Part shown: positions 1 through 13,400 of the stretch, in pieces
Layout of the letters: each line of letters begins with the position of its first letter
Position numbering within the stretch: the stretch's first letter is position 1
Assembly (NCBI RefSeq): GCF_964355755.1
Contig: NC_092671.1
Location: 39,265,304-39,325,303 of the forward strand
Reading direction: 5' to 3'
DNA from: Antedon mediterranea
Taxonomy: Eukaryota; Echinodermata; Crinoidea; Comatulida; Antedonidae
Length of the DNA stretch: 60,000 bases
The notes under the pieces: model-generated
Database searches by the model: none
What the model was told of the DNA's origin: nothing
The model's input: only the letters and a program-made list of their open reading frames with translations
Position numbers and translations under genes: made by a program

Positions 1-827
1 CTTGTGGTTGATGAGCTATCTGTAATTGAAAAATCCACCTCATGAGGTGGGTTTTTGAAACAGCTAGTTTATCTAGAAATTTACACCACACGCGACCATT
101 ACATGTGTAAATTGTTACGTCCGAATGGGCTCTGAGTTGTCTTCAGATGGTTGGAACTTTATTTTTCTTTATATATCATATTTAGTTCAGTACAAACGTA
201 ATCAAATTGCAAACTTCCCATTATTATTTCAATATAGTGGACATAAATATTACGGAACAGTAACCGCAATTATTATACGCTTGCTAAGCAGCAGCAATTT
301 GATTTGTGTATTCATCAACATACATTTAAATCTATAAAAGTTTAAAATGTAAGGATGACAACTTGTATGACTGATGGCAAAGATAAATGAAACGTCCGAC
401 ATTTGTGTCGTCACGACACATTTCCGACGTCTCGTCTCATTAGATACAGTCAAGCTGTGATAACGTCTGTGTTTTGAATGACATGATACAGACATCCTTA
501 TATGTTTTGTAAGTGTTTCACCAAAAATGAATGATAATTACTGCTACCGGCATTTTTTCAGACTGTGACGAACAGTAGCATTAATATTTTATAAGGAAAA
601 TCAGACATCCTTCCCCAGGCACTTAGAAAATTTTATCTGATAATGATCAATCAATGTTCGTCGTACATGTATTAAGATATTAACACATGTATAGTAACAA
701 CCCAATATAAAAAATGAGCATTTCTGTGTTTTTGCTTTTTCTGCAGACTTTGATGCCTCGGGAAGATTTGCTTTTGTTTGAGTCGGTGAGCAAGAGAAGA
801 CCTTTTTAAACGAATATTTTGCAGGTA

Positions 828-905
828 GCGAAGGTTAACATGCTTGCTTTCCAATCTCAAGGTCTAGGATTTAATTGCGACTGTCTCTACTCCACTCCAT
901 AAGAA
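828..905 (+). repeat. Degenerate tRNA-derived SINE fragment
   Basis: The stretch AACATGCTTGCTTTCCAATC with the following AAGGTCTAGGATTTAATT resembles the better kept copy at 57724-57838 (ACATGCTTGCCTTCCAATCC, then a B-box-like GGGTTCAATCC). Both continue into a shared CTACTCCACTCC-type tail. Probably two decayed copies of one SINE family. Confidence 0.5.
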
Positions 906-918
906 TTTTAAGCAATAA

Positions 919-924
919 TTTATT
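919..924 (-). promoter_or_regulatory. Candidate PDE11 polyadenylation signal AATAAA
   Basis: The minus strand reads AATAAA about 300 bases past the PDE11 stop codon, a plausible 3'UTR length. In DNA this AT-rich the hexamer occurs often by chance. Confidence 0.3.
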
Positions 925-1223
925 ATGACATAATAGTATCAATTTATGAATATCTTCTTTTGTGCTTCACATCTAGTGTAAAAAGGATATTTTCCCATTT
1001 CACTTTGAATATAAATTCATCCAAACTTCTTCGTTAACACATCCTTGATGTCCATTTTTGCTATCTAGTAACCTTTCCACTGACGAACTAAAAACAAACC
1101 TCCGGATAAATTAAAAATCCATTCCGCATCAGGGACCAAGGTAGTTTAGCACGACATTATCACCAGAGTTGTACAATTCCAGCCGATTATATGCATTTTT
1201 GCCCGTTGGGTGTAGTAGATATT

Positions 1224-1418
1224 TCAACGAGTTATTGAAGTTTTTCGTCGCCTTCCCAACTCCGCCCACTTATTCCTATTAGAAATGACTCCATCCAGCA
1301 TTGGCTGGAACTTCGAACTGACGTTGCATAGTGCTTGATAAAGAGGGAAGCAGACACCATCAATGAACCCCATCTGCATCTCTGGCAACTGGTCTTTTTG
1401 CCGACGGTCAAACATTGT
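1224..1418 (-). CDS. PDE11A: PDE11 exon 16: C-terminal catalytic residues and stop
   Basis: Residues 826-889, starting [20 protein letters not shown], then PLYQAL and NRNKWAEL, ending KTSITR and a stop. Q840 is the purine-binding glutamine. F843 takes the hydrophobic-clamp position, which is tryptophan in human PDE11A and phenylalanine in PDE5. Acceptor TCTTACCAG. Confidence 0.95.
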   Translation of the reverse strand, partial: TMFDRRQKDQLPEMQMGFIDGVCFPLYQALCNVSSKFQPMLDGVISNRNKWAELGRRRKTSITR

Positions 1419-4400
1419 CTGGTAAGAATAATTGTATAATCAGTAGTGATAATGCATCACCTAATTTCAATCACATATATTTCTTTCATTTTATCAACAT
1501 CAAAAATAATGTTTATTATTATTTTACTTTTTTTATTAAACAATTTTTGTTTTTTCATTTATTCATAGATACTCAAAATGCAAGTTTACCAACAAAATTA
1601 CAATCAAAACAAAATACAAAACATCAAACGTTAGGCCTAGCTATACTGGAAAACCATTATTAGATTATTATTGTATTATATATTACTATAGGGATAAAGT
1701 CATATTCACTTCAAGATCTTACATCACTTTTCCTCATTATTTACTAGGTATTTTGGTTTTTTCTATTAAAATTACAATCTACAGAAAAATGCACATTGCC
1801 AACTGAAGAAGAACGAAAGAACCAATATGTATTTTAATTATTATAATTATTTGTAATATTATTATTTGTATTTATTTATATGCTATATTCAGTTAACAAC
1901 TATCTAGAGTCTGTTAAATAATTACTTTACAAGGCCAAATCCAGACAAGTGAAAGCTTTTTATTGTGGTCTTTTTGTCAAATAAGTTAGCAATGTAATTA
2001 TTATTATTTTACATTTTGACAATAAAAAGATATGTAGTTATATGCACAAGAATGAAGAATGATAATAATTAGAAAAAAAACCAGAAATTATACAGAAAGT
2101 TTGTACATACAGCTGGTTCAATATTTAATTCCGTTCTCTCTTTATCACCTTGATCAAAAAACTCACTGGTTACAAGCTCAGCAATCTGCCAACAAAATAA
2201 AAAATGTTGTGGTGTCAGTAATACACAATCGACCCCACAATTTTACAAGCATTTAGTAATCTCTTTTTTCAAAAATTTTGTTGCGAGGCAAAGCATTTTA
2301 GAAACGTTTCTTCGCAGACGTTTAATTTGCTTTTTTTAATGAGTTATGTGTTCTATGCATTCCAATTATTCAGTCAAATGTAAAATTAACCAAGAGAATT
2401 CAAAAGCGGCAACCTTTATGTCTAAATTGAAATCTAGTCTATAAAATTTAAGATTAGAGAAGGGTAAATCTTACTAAACACTACTAGCCTAATATAATTA
2501 TAATCATAAGAAATTGACTATTTTATTTAAGTTCAAAAAGTCATGTGCAGTGGGTAAGAATAGCAGATATTTTTAGAGTATAATTTACGGAGTATCGAGA
2601 AACAATCTTTTAATTAGTGATTTAATATCGAGCTGAGTATTTAAAGTCGTCTAGTCACAAGTAATATTATTTCCAGCTAGATGGACGTTCAAACGGATTG
2701 CCATGCCAAATTTAATCTCTCATACAAAATAATCGAGTACAGTAAAAAATACAGGCGTATACTACAGAGTCTGCACCATTACATGATATACTGTACATTG
2801 AAATTACTGGTTTGGATTTCAAATCGAGGACAGGATCTGGTAAATTTAAATTAACATAAAGGTAAAAGTTTCTTAAACACAAAATTTGGTAAAAATATAT
2901 TGGTGTATCTTATGCGGAGAGTTGCATAAAAATTACATGCAATTTGATTGAACCTATTCTAATTAAATACTTACTTTTTGCTGTGTTTTCCAGGTTTTAG
3001 TACTAGCAGCAACATCACATGCTGTCATCAGCATACTCCTATAAAAACAATGTATCAATATGTAATGTGCCCATATATGGACATGATGATGTCATATCAC
3101 TACCATATTTGAGAATATCACTACCATTTTGGGTACATTTTTTTTGTCAAACTAGTTTGATAGTGTAGACAGAGCTTTACACTTGTTTCTTAACAATTAA
3201 AGCAGGTACACGAAGCTGGATAAAAAGCAATCAAATTCCAATATTTCTTTTCGTACAAAATAAACATGAATATTCATTATTTATATCCATTAGGTGTGAC
3301 TAAGAATTGAGAGAACTACAATTCGCTAACATTATGTTTTCTTTTGAGCCGACTATGTAGTTGAGTGGATTAGACTATGAACTTTTAATGTAGATGTATG
3401 GGGTTTGAATCCCATGAACAACTTCTTTTTACTTCAGAGATTATTTAGAAAGTTAGGTTAAGTTATATTTAGGAAGTACTGTAGTTCGGCTACCTTTCAC
3501 ATAAGGAGACGCCTTACTTATATTCGCAAAAACAAACAAAAATTGCTTCCTGGCCCTATTCCAACAAAATGTTAATATTGGTATCGTCTTAATGAATTAT
3601 AAATTTGTACATTACCTTAACAATTCACGGTTCTGTGGGACAATCCAATCTGATTTGGAATCTACTAATGTAAAAAACTGGTCTCGAACTCTAAAAAAAA
3701 AAAACAAACAAAAAACACATTTTAAAAATATTTATATATGTATTAAAATTATTAGGAAATTAGTACAACAGTAGTTACATTTATAGTTAAATATCAATTA
3801 AATATAATTATGGTTGGTGAGGTAAATGTAATGAAGGAAACTGAATTCTTACTTAAAATGTGTTGTGAGGTCAGTAGAAAGAATTGCATGTTTAAGTATA
3901 TTCATCACTTCACTATATTCCTGCGATGAAAGACCTGAAAAAATGTTATGACCCTACAAGAAACAAAAACATTCTTTCAGTGACAGATGAAGGTAATAAA
4001 AAGTGATTCTAATATTCCATCTTTGCTGTCTTTAAAGCTCTGTCTACACTATCAAACTTTATGTGACAACAAAATTTGATGTTTCCATATATAATGATGT
4101 CATATCACTACCATATTTAGGCATATCAGTACTATATTTGGAGACATCATACTTTTTTGCCAAACTAGTTTGATAGTGTAGACAGAGCTTAAGTCATCCA
4201 TTTCAAAAATACATATCTTCCATTTGCTTTGTGAGAAACATTAAAGATGTATTGTCCCCAAAAAAACATGAAAAATTAAGATTATTGAAAAAATACTTTG
4301 ATTTGGCCATTTTGCAGTTTAATAAAACCACTACTGTAGAAAAAAAAAACACTACTAAAATGTGTTCACTCTATATAAAAAAGACAAAATAAACAGTTGA

Positions 4401-7400
4401 CTTCCTGTCAATATGACAATTTTTTTGCTTTGAATTCAGTTTTTTTCAGGTAAACAATTTTTACTAAACTTTAAACTAATTTTTGGTCAAAGTGAACAAA
4501 TATTATTTGAGATTAAAACGGCATATTCAACAAAAACATTTGAATTTTTTTTTTTCAGGGGAGAATTTATCTTTAATGATAGATAAATGCATGCATACTT
4601 GACACGATTGAACAGTTTTAATGAATATAATCAACGTTACAGCTTCACACAAAGACTATATGTTAAAAAATTGTAATTTGACGTGTAAAAATGATGGTGT
4701 AATTAATTTGCACTGACAACAGCGACATGAATAATTTCTTGTTTGTTAGAAAAAATTCAGAAAAGCAAGTCAAATTTCGCATTAAACATGCAGCATACAT
4801 AAACATTTTTAAATTTATTCATTCACATTTATTTGAAATAGAAATGGTTCAAACAAAAACAATCTATCAATTTGTCCATTTATGAATTTTTTAAATCTTT
4901 TATTTTTGCTATAATACTCAATTTATACACAAAGTATGAAAAAAAAAGTGGAATTGCAACTATAGCAATTAGCCTTTAACTATGAAGTTTGAAGAAGAGT
5001 CACTTTAATTTAGACTCCCGTCCAGCTACTTTAATGCATTTAGACTCCCATCCAGCCACATTTAAACATACCTGGCTACTTAATATTACAACAGCATGGT
5101 TAAAATGGTGATATTCCATCGTGGCCTTTGACCCGTACAATTTTGATAATGGTGATTGGCTCCTATCAGAAAGAAAAAAACAAATATTTTGTGTATTCAA
5201 ATTTTAAACAAAGAAAACAATAACACATTTTAGCAGAACACTAAACCTCTGTCCACACTATCAAACTTTATGTGACAAAAAAATGCGATATGCCTAAATA
5301 TGGAAGTGATGTGACCAAATATGGTAGTGATATGAAATCATCATGTCCATATATGGGGACATTTTTTTGTCACATAAAGTTTGATATTGTAGACAGAGCT
5401 TTATACTGGAAAAATTAGAATTATTTTATCATTTTGCCAGATATTTAGCTTGTTTGATAAACCTTTAATAATCACATAAGTTTGATAGTGACGTAGCTTT
5501 AGTATGATCCGAACATTTTTTATACACAACTATTTAAAATTAAAACAATTTCTTCCTTTAAGAAGTCATTTTTAAAGGATTATTGAAAACCAATTCTATA
5601 CAGCATTGATTTATATCTTCCGATACTTAATTCAATGCTCACGCTCCTGGCAAATATTTATCTAATTTTTCCGCTTCCAAATCAATAATATTTAAGTCCG
5701 ACATTACAAGGCTACCGCTTAATAATCATATTTTACAATCTTTAAATAAACGTATTGACAAGATTGATATAAATACATTCTGACACAGAATGTTAAAGAC
5801 GTCAAAAATGTTTTGAAAACAAATAAAGCAGTTGATTAACATGTTACTTGAGCAAACCAGAAATTTGCCCAATGGTAGCATTTTTATTCCAATCAGGATC
5901 CAGCATTATAGATTAGAGGGGTGCTAAATATTTCATAAATGATAAAAAACGATCCGTCGGGTTGCAGAAATATAAAAATAGCCTCAAGGTTAGATCAGGG
6001 AGTTGTTAACTCCCTGGTTAGATGTACCTTTTGGCTGTAACATATACTGCTTTAAATCGTAATACATCATGCACATCTGACATGCTTGTATTAAGATTAA
6101 TAGCGCATGTGGCTACAACTTAATTTACTGTACTATTGCCTCTAATGTTTGAAATGTTTTTATTTTTAATTCATTGTTGAAAATAAAGGTGGGGACACAG
6201 AATAGCATCATAGAACAAGCAGGATACACTCTTGTTGATAAGGAACAACATTTTTAAAAGATGATGTTGATATATAAGGACTTTATTTTGTACAATTTTT
6301 TTGCAAATATTAACTTTCTCATCTTCACCGCTTATACATTAATTCCTTTTGGTATTTGGTATCATCCAGTACAACAGAAAGTCAAGAAGATTTTTTGATG
6401 TTTTTATATGATTGGTTTTATGCTATATTTGTTTTTATTGTGTTTTCTTGTTATTATGACGAGCAATGAATTTCCTTTTTGAGGATCAATAAAAGTTATC
6501 TTATCTTATCTTTATATCACTGTAGAGCTTTAGAGTTTCGCTCTGATTTTGTTGAGAAATAAATAATAAATGCTCATTTTATAAAGATTAATTGATCAGC
6601 AAATTATTTGGTTGAAGCAAACAACATTTTATGAGCGCTGTTGCATCCTTGATTCAATATGTTCAGAAAAAAGATTACAAAAAAAACGCCTAACATTCTA
6701 CACGCTCGTTAATTATATTTTACTTGACAAGTACGCTTGTTTTCTGTTGTTCAATTAAATTCTATGATTGCTTTAAATTTTTTTATAGATGTGTAATAAT
6801 TATAACAACTATGTATAGATTTTTTAAATATTAAAATGTTGCATTGTGTATATTATAAGAGAAAGCAATTGTACGTTTTCTTTGTTAAACCTATTTTTCT
6901 ATTGTTGTATCCATCCATACACATGGGGTAGCAACGTGACCGGAATTTGGAATTGTACTCAGAAGTTTTAAACTGAAACTAGTATAATTGATAGATTATT
7001 ATTAGATGTTGGTTTAAATGTTGGCATTAATGGCATATGCCCGCCATCTCCCGCCCACATCTTCTTTTACTCTACGTTTATTTTTACTGTACTTACTTTT
7101 CCTGAAATGCGTTGTTTGTTCCCCTATGGTCCAGATCATGACATAGACACGCTACTAACAACGATAACTGCTCCAAATCTGTTAATACCAGGTTTGTTGT
7201 CTGTCATATAAATAATAAATAAATATAATTAAAAACAACAAATTAAATTTGAATACAAATAAACAGTAATAATATTATTGACTCACAATGACAGTAAACA
7301 GATGATAATGAGAATTAAATGATCACTGCACTTTAAACAAAAAAGCTAATAATATCCAGCTCTGTCTACACTATCAAACTTTATGTGACAACAAAATGTG

Positions 7401-10400
7401 ATGTGTCCAAATATGGTAGTGATATGACATTATGTCCACATATGGGCACATCACATTTGTTGTCACATAACGTTTGATAGTGTAGACAAATCTCTGCCAA
7501 AATAATTATTATTATTATTAAAATTTACAAACATTATTTCATTTATGTCTACAAGCTATTTGAAAAACTTACATTATGTTCAATTTATGAATGTTTTAAA
7601 CTTTTTTTATTTTCAAAATGACATAATTTTGCATTTGTTTTACAAGTTTGGCTCGATGGGAATTGTGAAATGAATTCCGAAGAGAGCGCTAAATCATTCA
7701 ATGATTTTTGCAACTTGTGTTTCATGCTTGAAAAGATTTAACAAATGCTATCATGAATTACCATCATTTTTGTTATGTTTTTACCATAAAATAATATTCT
7801 GAAATAATTAAGCATTAAAGCATGCTGTGATGAGTAAATATCAAATAATAATTCATTACTTATAAATAGAAATTATAAAATAAATAAATATTCATTATTA
7901 TTATTAGTGTCATTACTGAAGACAAATTTAAAAATCAAAGCATTTAGAAGAATTAAAATTATAAAATACTATAAAATTAAAGTAGATATCTTGAAAAACA
8001 AAATAAAATATTTACAGCTGTGTACATTACATTAAGTACCGACTTGCCTCAAGTATAGACATGCCTTAAGTACAGATTTACCTTAAATACAGACTTGCCT
8101 TAAGTGCAGACTTGCCTTAAGTACAGACACTGCTTTAGGTACAGACTTGCCTTAAGTACAGACTTTGCCTTAGGTAGACATTGTCTTTAAGTACAGACTT
8201 GCCTTAAGTACAGACTTGCCTTAGGTAGACATTGCCTTTAAGTACAGACTTGCCTTAGGTAGACTTTGCCTTAAGTACAGACTTGCCTTAGGTAGACATT
8301 GCCTTTAAGTACAGACTTGCCTTAGCTAGACTTTGCCTTTAAGTACAGACTTTGCCTTAAGAACAGACTTGCCTTAGGTAGACATTGCCTTAAGTACAGA
8401 CTTGCCTTAAGTACAGACTTGCCTTAAGTACAGACTTGCCTGAAGTACAGAGTATAAGTATAGACTTACCTTAAGTACAGTGTACATTACTTGCATCACA
8501 TTAAATGCATGTCTGTAGTTGTGATAGGCAACAGGTCGGTAGTTCCTTCTAACAGTTAACAACCAACGACATAAAACCTAGATGAGACAAAAAATGCCAT
8601 TGTACTTCATCTTATCTTCATCATCATAATACTATTGTAGTCATTATTGACATTATATACTGAATCAGTTTCAATATATATTATCTCCCTTCAGGGCTTT
8701 CATGTTCAAATTGAAGACACAGTTTCTTGGAGATAGCTGGTGCAACAGCAATTGAGAATTGCACTGGCCACCAGCTGAAACTGGCACCTAATACTCAACA
8801 ATATAATAATTATCATTATTATTTTTTATCATCAATATCTTCATATCTATATATTCTGAATCATGCATTATGATAGCACAAGCACACAAGTCATATGTCA
8901 ATATGTTAATACCCAGAACATTGCCCAGGGAATAGTGTGTTTGCTGACACTTAGCCTAACAGAATGCATACATTACCTCCACTCATACTAAGGATATAAC
9001 CTTTCAAATTGGTTAGCACTCGATAAAGTAAGTGTTGACGTAATAAGTAATAGTTACAGAGAAAAGGTTAAAAAGAATATTTTGTGTACATAAATAATAC
9101 AGTACTTTTAATTGTGTATGTTACATACAGTGCAAGAATCTATCATTGCTAATAATATTCCAAAACGCTCATGTACTCTACCTCATAGTCCATCTTAAAT
9201 CTTTGTATCAAACCCATATCGAGAAAAATCCTGAGAGACGCCTTTGTCATCTCATCAGCTTTCAATGAAAAGTCATCGAAATCAAACTTTGAAAGACGTA
9301 ATGAACGCTTATCAGGAACCTTTGCTGACTGTAAAAAAAAAAAAAACAAGTTCACAATTAAGTAAAATAAATTAATCGAATTGATGGTCTGAGGTTTCAG
9401 GGAAAAAAATCAATGAAGGAGGCTTTTATACTTTGTATTTAATTTATTTCAAATTATAGCTTAAAATATGGCCGTGTTTTACCAAAGTATTTCTTTTAAA
9501 ATCTGAGAGATTTCAAGATAGTCATTGCCAGATGAAGATTAGTAGTCGAAACGTCGCACATGTACGTATCTATACTGGTATACAGAAATATAGGTGATAA
9601 TACCAAGATATAACTTAACCTAACCCTCTAAATATTCTTGTAACATTAAAAAAAACCTTATACTGTACGGTTGATGCAAACCAAGTCTATGTAATTCAAC
9701 CAAAAACTGGCTTGCAGAAAACACCTGAAATTTTGTCCATGCAAATGAATATATTATATATTCATAATGTGATCTATAAATTGGACACCTTCTCTTGGAT
9801 TATTAAGATTATTTTTTTAGAAAAAAAAAATGTATGCAGCCAGGTTACATGAAGTATAATATTCTACTAAAAATGGGAATTAAATCGAAACTCTAAGAAT
9901 CTGAAACCATCATAGGTTTCGGGGTGGGTTTACATCATAGGTTTGGGGATGGGTTTATCTGCTTACTTCTTCATCAGAAAATAGAAAATAAAACTACACC
10001 TAATCAAACTCATCATCACATTAAAGGTAAATTATGAAGTAGAACTGCATTATGGGTAACAGTATGCCAAAGGATCTAGTTGAAATCTCCTTCATTATTT
10101 CACCAAGAATGCTTGGCTAGTTGTAAATTCTCAATCATATAATTTTTCATCATCCAAATGGCCAATAGTAATTATATCGCAGTACATTGCTCTTGTATTT
10201 TCTACTTGGAGACAATATTCATATTTCAAGTTGATCATTGTATTTCAAGACTCGATCTTTCTCTCTCTCTCTAGCCTGCGTGTCTCCTTTAAGCTTACAA
10301 AACATTAAGCGAATCTCTCAGGCAATCAACAAACATAAGCAATATTGATGTTTTGTCGAAAAGCATTGCTATTAGAAATAAACATACTTCTTGCATTTGT

Positions 10401-13400
10401 AAACTTGTTTAGTCAAATTCTTGTATCGTATTTCAACTGTAATGGGTTCATTTAAAACACATTTGTTTTTATGTGCTTCTCCTCTTTACTAGTGGAGATT
10501 CAATTTCACACAAACCTACCTATTGCAGGATGATTGTACAGTAATGAATACAATATATACATTTTATTTAAAATGATGCATAACACTAAAACATAATGAT
10601 TTAGTAAATGCAACAATATGGCTAAATAGAAGTGTGCAAAAATATTATAATTAGTTTTCCAAAATTTAAAGATGTATTTGTCCCCCAAAAACATGAAAAA
10701 TGAAGATTAATAAAATCAAACTTTTAATAGGCCATATTGCATTTTTAATAAAGTTATTCACTTCTATAGGAAAAAAACAATCATTTCACTTATAAAAAGA
10801 CAAAATAAACGGTAAATTTTAACCAAAAACTCATTGTCTGACAGACAATTTAAGTATTTTTTGCTTTAAATTACATTTTTTCCGGTAATTCAGGTAATAA
10901 TCGATCCAGTTTTTGGTCAAAGTGAATAACTAATATGTGACATTAAAATGACATACCGTATTACAACAAACAAAAATGATTTTTTCAGGCGGACGATATA
11001 TCTTTAAGGAAAAATTGTGTTAAATAAATATTCTTTTAAATTAAGAAATGTGTTAACTGTATACTTCTTTTTTGTCTACCTGACAATTAAAATCTTCAAA
11101 TCTATCTTTGGATAAGGTATATACAAAAAATGTTACCTTTCACATTTTAGCATAAAAGGTGTTAAAAGAATAGTAAACAATTAACTTGCTATGTTTTCTT
11201 GATTGTTTGACATTTAAAGAATTCTCAATAATTAATGCAACCTTATCACAAAGAGTTTATTAATCTTTAATAAGACAATTGTAAATTAAATTGGGATTTG
11301 GTAAAGGCTTAACAGAGCTGTAGTTAAAGAAAAAAAAGTAACCGTATAGTGCACACTATGTACTGTACCTTTGGTGGTAGTTTGAAGTAATGTTAGATTA
11401 CTGCTTAAATTACATTCTCTAAATGATGGTTGTTACAATTCTTTAAAATTAACAGGTATTTGTTGAACATGGGGTTGTAGAAAGACATGATGAATGATCA
11501 GTTTTGACCTGAAAACATTTGTATGTATTAACAATTTGTCAAGTTTCCTAAGAGAGAACCATGGGGCAAAGGCAATACAGTGTGAACTCTACCCTTGCTT
11601 ATAATAATTATAATCAAATAAAAACTATAGACCAGTTTAACTGTGTCATACAAAATCTAACATGACTTTATCTGAGCTACAGATCACCTGATGAAGGCTT
11701 GAATAATTAGTGTACCGTAAAAGTTAAATGACAAAGCTGAAATCACGAGGGACTAAAAAGGAGAGCCACATGTTGACGACGATAAAATAAAGGAAGAAAC
11801 TGGAGACGGCAATGAATTTTCAAGAAAATATTGCATGAAAAAAAATGCTGATTCTGGTGTTTGGTACAACAAATGATATCTATCTCACTAAATTGATCGC
11901 ACTGCCATAAAAATATAGTCACAAAAGACAATTCACAGATTGTAAATCTCTGTCTACACTATTAAACAACAAAATGTGATGTGTCCATATATGGACATGA
12001 TGATGTCATAACACTACCATATTTGGGCACATCACTTTTTAGTGTAATTTATTCTATTCTGATTTCATCAGTTTATTTTTATTTTGTCATGAAGTGCACT
12101 AAAATATTTGATAGGTTTAAAAAAACAGTTAACAAGCCTACTCTATCAATATTGTTCACACTCAATCAATCCATTGACCTTTTTTGTACATATAAGTTGT
12201 GATTAGCTAAAATACCATCGAAGATTGCATGGACAAACAATTTGCTACATTTTCAAATATCAACATACTCGTTTCCATGCCGCATTATTCCATTAAATCC
12301 GACACGGAAATGAGCCTCATGGTTTCCTCAAGGTTGATTTACGATTTTGTCTTTTTGAATTTACATCGGTCGTTGCAAAAACATGTAAAAATACCTTACT
12401 CCTCCGTTTCATAATCAAATTGTTTATAGAATGCTAAATAGCTGCATTAAGATATTCGCATCAACGTGCAATTTATTCTCAATTTTCATACTACTTTGAA
12501 GATTCGCATAAAATATAACACGTCAGTTTTGATGACCAGAACCATCAAAGTAACCCGTGTTAGATTGCTTAATACTCTAGAGCTATTTGTAGACTTAGCA
12601 GATTCACCAACTATCTAATAATACAATTTACAACATGTGTCAGATTGTTTTACTATGAGAAACAGTTATTACTGTATTATTCATTATTATACTTTTATAC
12701 AGTGTGATGTTAAACCATGTTTCTGTGTGTTAATACAGGCTATTATGATATTTTAATATCAAAATTTTATTTTCAAGAAAATCATAGTATACACACATCA
12801 GCAGTAAGTGTACTGAAGAAGAATCGATCTTGGGTCAATTTTTTCAATTATACTTTTTTTTTCCATTTTAAAAATTAAATTTTAAAGAGCAACATGATGT
12901 ATTCTGCCACCAAACTACTTAATGCCTAGAAATGTCATAACAATTCCCCAATTTAATGAATTAAAGGTGGTATAGAATAGAAAAATGTTTATTTTGAATC
13001 ATTCACCAAAAAAAACAATTTGAATTCATTCATTCATTCAAATTACTGTAATAACATTCTACACTGACATAAAGATAAATATATTTATAGAAGATTTTCG
13101 CCGATAGCGTAAGCAGCTTATTTTCATTGGAAAATGTACAATTTTGTCCATCTCTATTTAATATCAAGGTGTTATTTTTGTATGAATTACATTTTTATTT
13201 AAACATTTTTTAATGCAGTGAATTGTTGGAATCAATAACAAAATAAAATAAATCGCATAGAAATTATAGAATTAAAGCAACAACATTTTTTTCTTATTAC
13301 AATTTAAATATTATTTAGACGGTGCATACTGTACTCTGGCTTACCAGGAATAAAAACAATGAAATATCTGGAACCAGGAAACATGAACCGGAAAAGGAGT

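Larger units (their letters stand above)
1..1223. other. 3' flank of PDE11
   Basis: Non-coding. It presumably contains the PDE11 3'UTR nearest the stop codon and a degenerate tRNA-derived repeat around 828-905. No other gene is visible; the short ORFs here lack motifs. Confidence 0.6.

Noticed and set aside
8040-8460. CRISPR-like array
   Set aside because: Units are contiguous with no unique spacers, and the genome is animal. The same applies to the other tandem arrays.
7178-8491. Earlier model with exon 9 ending at 8491 and exon 10 starting at 7178, requiring a missing exon
   Set aside because: Extending exon 9 to 8470 and starting exon 10 at 7200 restores all conserved residues in phase 0, so no exon is missing.
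12229-12414. 61-codon plus ORF
   Set aside because: No motif; expected by chance in this much DNA.
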